In this document: positions 58,724 to 64,000 of the stretch, piece by piece
Numbering within the stretch: the stretch's first letter is position 1
Layout of the letters: every line of letters starts with the position of its first letter
Assembly: GCF_014805685.1 (NCBI RefSeq)
Contig: NC_060901.1
Span: forward strand, 20,112,405-20,176,404
Length of the DNA stretch: 64,000 nucleotides
Direction: 5' to 3'
Source of the DNA: Silurus meridionalis
Lineage: Eukaryota; Chordata; Actinopteri; Siluriformes; Siluridae
Notes under the pieces: model-generated
Databases searched by the model: none
What the model was told of the DNA's origin: nothing
The model's input: the letters and a program-made list of their open reading frames with translations, nothing else
Translations under genes and position numbers: made by a program

Positions 58724-61699
58724 AACAAACTACATTAGCAAATAAAAGTCCAAAACAAACAAACATATAAAGCAAATTGTAGTTAAAGCAGAATTTAATA
58801 ATAATAATAAAAAAAAAGAATAATAATAAAAAGAATAAATGTAAATAAAAAACACACTTTGCAGTTGAGAGCAATGTTGAACTTGAGTGATGTAGCTGAT
58901 GCTGAGGAACTGTCATGTCCAAAATTCCTAAAATTCAATAGTGCATTATAAAGCAAACAGTGCAGTAATGCATAAAAATAAACTCAGCAGTTTTAAATCA
59001 ATTAATCAAATAAACATAAAAACATTAATACTTTTGACTTTTTTTATATCAACACTATTCACATTTGCCAGCCGCTAACGAGCCGTAACGAGGTTCAGTC
59101 AGCCGTTGCTGATGTCGCGTTCTGATTACACACGTCTCGCTCAATACGTTTGATCAGTTTGAAAACTTGCAGTATGACATTTAAAAAGGAAAAAAAAACC
59201 ACAATGACACGCTGGAACGTACGACTCAGATGATTAGTTGTAGCTTGAGGGCTCCTCAGCTTGTCAAAAATCTGTTTGTGTTTTGCATTTCACCTGCATC
59301 AACCCAAACATAAATGTCAACCGCAACATCAACAAAGATAACGGAGCAGGAGATCTGACTGAGTGCCAGCTCTGGAGCCTGAGGCCGTCTGAAAACAGAC
59401 GAGTGTTTCTGTTCTGTCCTGTGAATAAATAAAAGGTGCTTGTCCTCTGAAATGAAATTATTATTTCTTACGACACATTCCTGCCTTTCTCCTCAAGGCT
59501 ATGTATTTTTGAGATAAAATGGTTGTAAGAGGGCATTCAAAAAGATTAAAAATGTCCCACCTGTGACAGGTAGAACTATTAATCATGCAGCACATTTCCT
59601 CAGATTGAAACTGTGTATTTATAGAAGCAATTCAGAGGAGCTGCTGAGCATGGAGACCATCTCATCTGCAATTCACTGCTGCTGCTGGTTTTGTTTTGGA
59701 TGACTTTCCTAAAGAGAGTGTTTACTATTGAATGTTGATGGGTATTGAACAGACACGCTGTGGGAAACTCTGGAAAAACAGATCAAGCACTAAAAACCCA
59801 ATACACAAATTCCTTCCTGGTCAGGGTTCAGAAACAGTGACAAGGCCTTCACGACTGATTCACTCATTTTCATCCAGAACATGGAAGAACACTCAGGACT
59901 AACGTTTCTTCTCAGTCATTTGTTCATTTTGTGTTGGCTGCACAGGTGCATCATCCTGTGATGTCGTGATCGCAAATATTCTACATTGGATCCAGAAATC
60001 AGTTCAGAATCTCAACCTTCCCCCTTTACAAGAAGGTTTTATATTTGTTTATTTACAGGTCATGTATTTCACCCACAGTCCTTCAGTAATGTTCTACCTG
60101 AACTAATCCGTCTCTTCAACCCATCATCATGACGCCAAGAAAAAACAGCGCCTCCTGCAGGTCTCTTTCTGACTCCTAATCCTGATCTCTCTGTAAAATC
60201 TACGTAGGATTGCGTGATCTGTTTTAATCCAACATGGAACAGCAAGAGAGAAAACTCATTTACACACAACCTGTTGAGCACCATTTCTGCAAAGAGCTGA
60301 AGTCATAGTAATGAGAAGTAGAACAAATAACTGCTTCTGTTTCCAGAAGTATTCAAAACCTCGAGGGCTGTGTGGGTTTATTGTTTTTAAAGCCGAGGCT
60401 ACAGAAACACCTGGCAGGCAGCTACGGCATTGACCTCTTCATCAGCTTTGAAGGATCGCTCAGTGATCTCACATTCCGACAGTGCGGGAAAAAGACCTGA
60501 CAACCGGATGTCAATCAAACGCTAGACTGCTCATAGAGTTGTGGAGAAAACCTTAATCCTTATCAAGCTAAAGACGTCGCTATTAGCATTGGGTAAAGTT
60601 GTATAATATATTAGCACAACTGTAGCGTGTATCAGCAACCACGGTCCGAGGTGCATTTGAATTGATCAGGTTTACTTTAATGCTAACATTCGCAAGCTGC
60701 CTTCATTTTCAGCCTCACACAAAGCCACACCCTCAACACTAGCGTTAGCATTTCAACCTGACCTTTACCCACTCGCACATGATGCAATGATCACACGAAA
60801 TCTTGATAGTATCGATTTCCTTTTTTTTCTGATTAACGCTCATAGTTTTTTCAGCTGAAGATCGCGATTTACACTAAAGTCAGCGAGCGCCGTGAACGTG
60901 TATCAGATCGTCTCAAGAGAGGAGAGTCAAGGTGCAGCAGAAGGAGATGCAAATAATTCTAATGAAGAATATAAATAAAGCTAGGCTAACGCTAGGAAAC
61001 AGGAGCTACACACAGCATGCTAAAAAGCTTTCGACTCAGGGTTGAACCTTAACTCAATGTTCAACACAGAAGAAGTGATCATGTAGAGTTCTGAGTAAAA
61101 ACAAATCAGGTGTAGAATCAGAGGAGTAAATTGAGTCTAGAACAGAGGAAAAAGATCTGAAGGTGCACGAGGATGCCTGATGGAAGCCTGGAGGACACTT
61201 CAAGGTGCTCATGACATGAAACTGGTTCATCCAAAGCTCATCTACATGATCCACACCTCAAACCTGGACATTCCAGCAGTTTCACACAGATTTCATTTAC
61301 ATTCCTGTCCCGACACAAAGTCCATGTCCAAATTCAACTTCATTTTCTTTTCAACCAGTAAAATATTACTCAAAAGCACTTCTATCATTAATGCTAGCTT
61401 CACTATCGTTGTGTTTAATGGAAGCATGTGTAGATCTTCACATTAGCAAGATCGATATACAGCATGCTGAAGCTACCTACAGGACTCTTCAATTAATCTT
61501 TTAAAAAAAATACTTTTCCCTCAAATTGGCCAATTAAATTATTGCTAAAAATCTAAAAATATATATACATTATTCTTAATATGTGGGAATAATGGCGAGC
61601 TACCGTACAGCAATAATGATAATATCAATAATGATTTGCTTCTTGAAAGATTTTTTTTTTTCTGACTAGCATGCGATACTGTACTGCTGTGTATTGTGT
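58724..61699. other. Non-coding, no gene recognised
   Basis: AAT-rich run at 58798-58840. The rest is unique-looking, without coding support or named repeats. Short ORFs at 60069-60284 and 61054-61446 have no recognised domain. Confidence 0.4.
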
Positions 61700-61750
61700 G
61701 ATATTAGCTATTATATTATAATATATTATATATTATTATTATTATATTAT

Positions 61751-61804
<54 letters not shown>
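61700..61804. repeat. AT-rich tract with (TA)n
   Basis: ATT-type irregular repeats pass into about 50 bp of pure TA. Confidence 0.95.
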
Positions 61805-61806
<2 letters not shown>

Positions 61807-62572
61807 CTATCTTAGGCTTAGTAATCTTGTAATGCTTTTTTTTTTTTTTAAAGCTTTTGTGTTTGCTGGTAAGAAAATAATTTCAAAACTATTTGAGATT
61901 AACATTGTGTAAGTTGTGTAAGAAATTGTTGCGTAACACACACTTGATAAAAGATGTTCTTCTTGCGTATTGTGTAGTTTCATTCTCGCAGTTCTCCAGT
62001 CTCTGAGTTATTTTTATTATTGCCGTTTATATTGCTACATATGTTGGCTTATAGACTGCACAAAACTCTTGGCAGTGTAGATGAGGGTTTATAAAGAACG
62101 CTTCAGAAGGCCAAGTTTCCAAGTTTTAGTTCTTTTGTCCAAAACCATCCAACTCCACCAAGAACCCTGTAGGACCTCTTAGCATTAAGTGCTCTCAAAA
62201 GCATTTAGTCGAGTTCAGGATTCTTTGGAAACAAAGCAGCTCTTTGTCTGCTCTGAGAGGAGTGTTAGCTGATGGGATGCAGAAGAGGTGGAGATGTTCG
62301 CTCCACCCTGAACATGGGAGTGGAATGCAGAGGAGGGACTCCTAAATCAAGCTAAATTTTTTATCCTCTCTCCTAGTTTTCACTTGGAAACAGGGACTAA
62401 TTCACTCAGCCTTCTGAGACCTTCCTGATTTTCTCTTTTCATCTCAGTGTCCAGAATCTGGAACTTTTAAACATGTGGAAGCAGCGATACATCACAGTGT
62501 GGAGCTCCGATACGCTCATATAATGCCTCTCTTATAGAGCTGGAGAGGGTCGAGTGTCTTTATGATTATTTG

Positions 62573-62573
<1 letters not shown>
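61805..62573. other. Non-coding, no feature recognised
   Basis: T run at 61838-61849. No supported gene. Confidence 0.4.
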
Positions 62574-62627
<54 letters not shown>

Positions 62628-62655
62628 TGTGTGTGTGTGTGTGGGTGTGTGTGTG
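62574..62655. repeat. (GT)n microsatellite
   Basis: About 80 bp of GT repeats with A and GG interruptions. Confidence 0.97.
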
Positions 62656-62854
62656 TTAATACTCGGAATTACCAGTACCAGTATTTACCTTTTGAGAGGA
62701 AGAAAACACTAGGTGACGTGCTGTTATAGGAAAATAATCAATGAGAGCTGGCTTTGGTAAAACAGATACTCAGAAGCAGTTTTTTGCAAACGATTTGCTT
62801 AAGAATTTTATATACTGTACATCAACTAATTATTCGACCTGTTGTTTTTCTGTT

Positions 62855-63130
62855 ACATGTAATGGCTCTACAGTGGTACCTTTACCATTCTTCTGAAACT
62901 TGCTACGCCTCCAACATCCCACAAATCCTTTCATCCTGTTCCATCATGATGGATATCCATCCCATTTTGGACTCATTAGTCTATTCAGCTATTTTAGGCA
63001 AAGCCGTTGCTGACACAGGTGTTGAATTGATTGAGCTCACTAATGCTCCTGCGGCTGTGAGGAATCAGATCCCAGCAGCAACATTCCAACATCTAGTGGA
63101 AAGCAACTACCTACTGTATACGATTTCAGA
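62855..63130 (+). pseudogene. Tc1-like transposase remnant, C-terminal part
   Basis: The frame has GVELIELTNAPAAVRNQIPA and then ATFQHLVESN, which matches the C-terminal end of a Tc1-like transposase (ELANAL..W..QIP.A.FQNLVESLP-type). AGCAACATTCCAACATCTAG and TGGAAAGC are typical at DNA level. The catalytic region and both inverted repeats are missing. The longer open frame from 62754 is otherwise chance. Confidence 0.6.
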
Positions 63131-63397
63131 AGAAATGTAGCATAAGCAGATGTTTGGGTTCAAACGGTTCTTGGATATAATACATACAATGTGCAGAACC
63201 ATCAGTTTATTCTAATGGATCAGAAAGAAAAATGTACAAGTGCATATTCAAACAATGATCTGATCAACTAATCAGTCAAAAGCTTTAGTTTATGTTTATA
63301 TCAAACATCTTATTGGGAAACCAATGTGATCTCCAGGAGACTGACTTTGGTGACGGTTGCTGTGGCCTGGCTGTAATTTATTCATTACTTGGTCCAT
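63131..63397. other. Non-coding, no feature recognised
   Basis: No gene or named repeat. Confidence 0.4.
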
Positions 63398-63535
63398 GGT
63401 TTTAGCTCAGACAGTGGTGTTACAGAACCAGCTGAACTTAGCATGAGGGGAATTTACCTCTGGATGGAATTTTCTTCATTTGGAGATGGTTCCACATGAA
63501 CAGCCTAAAGATCCATGAAGTTACTGAGCACCAAA
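63398..63535 (+). repeat. R1 interspersed repeat, copy 3 (partial)
   Basis: TTTTAGCTCAGACAGTGGTG, CCAGCTGAACTTAGCATGAG, TTTACCTCTGGATGGAATTT and GGTTCCACATGAACAGCC match copy 2 (44235-44375) in order. It stops after TTACTGAGCACC, before the region where copy 2 has its SINE. Confidence 0.75.
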
Positions 63536-64000
63536 CCACTTAATTGTTGACATGTTTTCTATAACTTCATGCTTTGGTGTATTTGCTTTTACTCTGTATG
63601 AAAGCTTTTTCCTCTGACTGCAGAAAGCCCAGCCTGGTGTTCGGAGAGGAAGAAACTGGTATTTATGAGATCCAGCACCGAAGCCCTAAGGAATCTGTTC
63701 CACACTCAGCTTTAGGCTCTTCTGCACTTAGTAACCAAAATGCCTGAGGGGGCCTGAAGGTTTAGCAGCAGATCAGCACACTGTGCACTACATCCAGCCT
63801 CCCTGGCCCTGACACTATGCCTATTATTGATGACGAGCCTGTCAAAAAGCAGACAACTCAATCGTAGTTTGGAGAAAGAGTAGGCTGTGATCAGATTTTT
63901 CTCCAGGCTCGCAGTCAGCACATGTACACTGACCTTGCACAGAAAACATTCTCAATTATCAGCAAGAACAACCACAGGTCCTTTTAACACCTCCAGTTAG
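63536..64000. other. Non-coding, no feature recognised
   Basis: Unique-looking sequence to the window edge without supported genes. Confidence 0.4.

Noticed and set aside
62754..63140. 128-residue ORF considered as a new small gene
   Set aside because: Its second half is recognisable Tc1-like transposase C-terminus; the first half has no support.

Overview
The window is vertebrate, almost certainly teleost, nuclear DNA: very long (CA)n and (TA)n tracts, several Tc1-like remnants, Tol2-type hAT elements, tRNA-derived SINEs, a fish-style Ty3/Gypsy chromovirus fragment and no compact genes. A catfish or other otophysan is plausible from the repeat families, but that is inference. I find no complete host protein-coding gene and no convincing functional RNA gene. 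It reads as an intergenic desert or very large intron, with unique blocks that look like conserved non-coding sequence and repeats between them.

Layout. 0-4.6 kb: mostly unique DNA, starting with the edge of an interspersed repeat (R1) and ending in an exon-like open stretch (4517-4639) and a CACCAG/CACCCG minisatellite. 4.7-13.7 kb: the most striking region. Two copies of one Tol2-like hAT transposon (4679-8852, and 10127 to about 13679 in reverse) form a roughly 9-kb imperfect palindrome around a 1.27-kb spacer. The first copy has an exact 8-bp target duplication in the minisatellite. Both carry an internal array of tRNA-like units with A-box and B-box sequences, about 190 bp apart; the two copies differ by unit deletions. 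A 525-bp derivative (27342-27866) with its own 8-bp target duplication lacks the array. 13.7-27 kb: mainly unique DNA with microsatellites, old hAT, SINE and R1 pieces, and a Tc1 fragment. 27-36.5 kb: the short Tol2-like element, a GACA/GATA compound tract, a fold-back element with perfect 77-bp arms, a LINE ORF1 remnant and a Tc1-like remnant.

37-49 kb: two related ATCG-rich hAT-like pieces in opposite orientation, a tail-to-tail SINE pair, and an R1 copy carrying a nested SINE. 48.8-52.2 kb: a GGTGAT minisatellite, a degenerate 3' Gypsy fragment (LTR, integrase C-terminus, chromodomain) on the minus strand, a Tc1 3' end, and a pure (TA)n tract of about 987 bp. 52-64 kb: unique DNA, a SINE, two further Tc1-like remnants, a 213-bp (CA)n tract, a 57-bp duplication and a third R1-body copy.

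The candidate novel system is the Tol2-like transposon with its array of Pol III-promoter-like tRNA units. Its inverted pair and short derivative in one window give internal evidence of its ends, mobility and array turnover. The transposition activity must come from elsewhere: no transposase is encoded in either copy.
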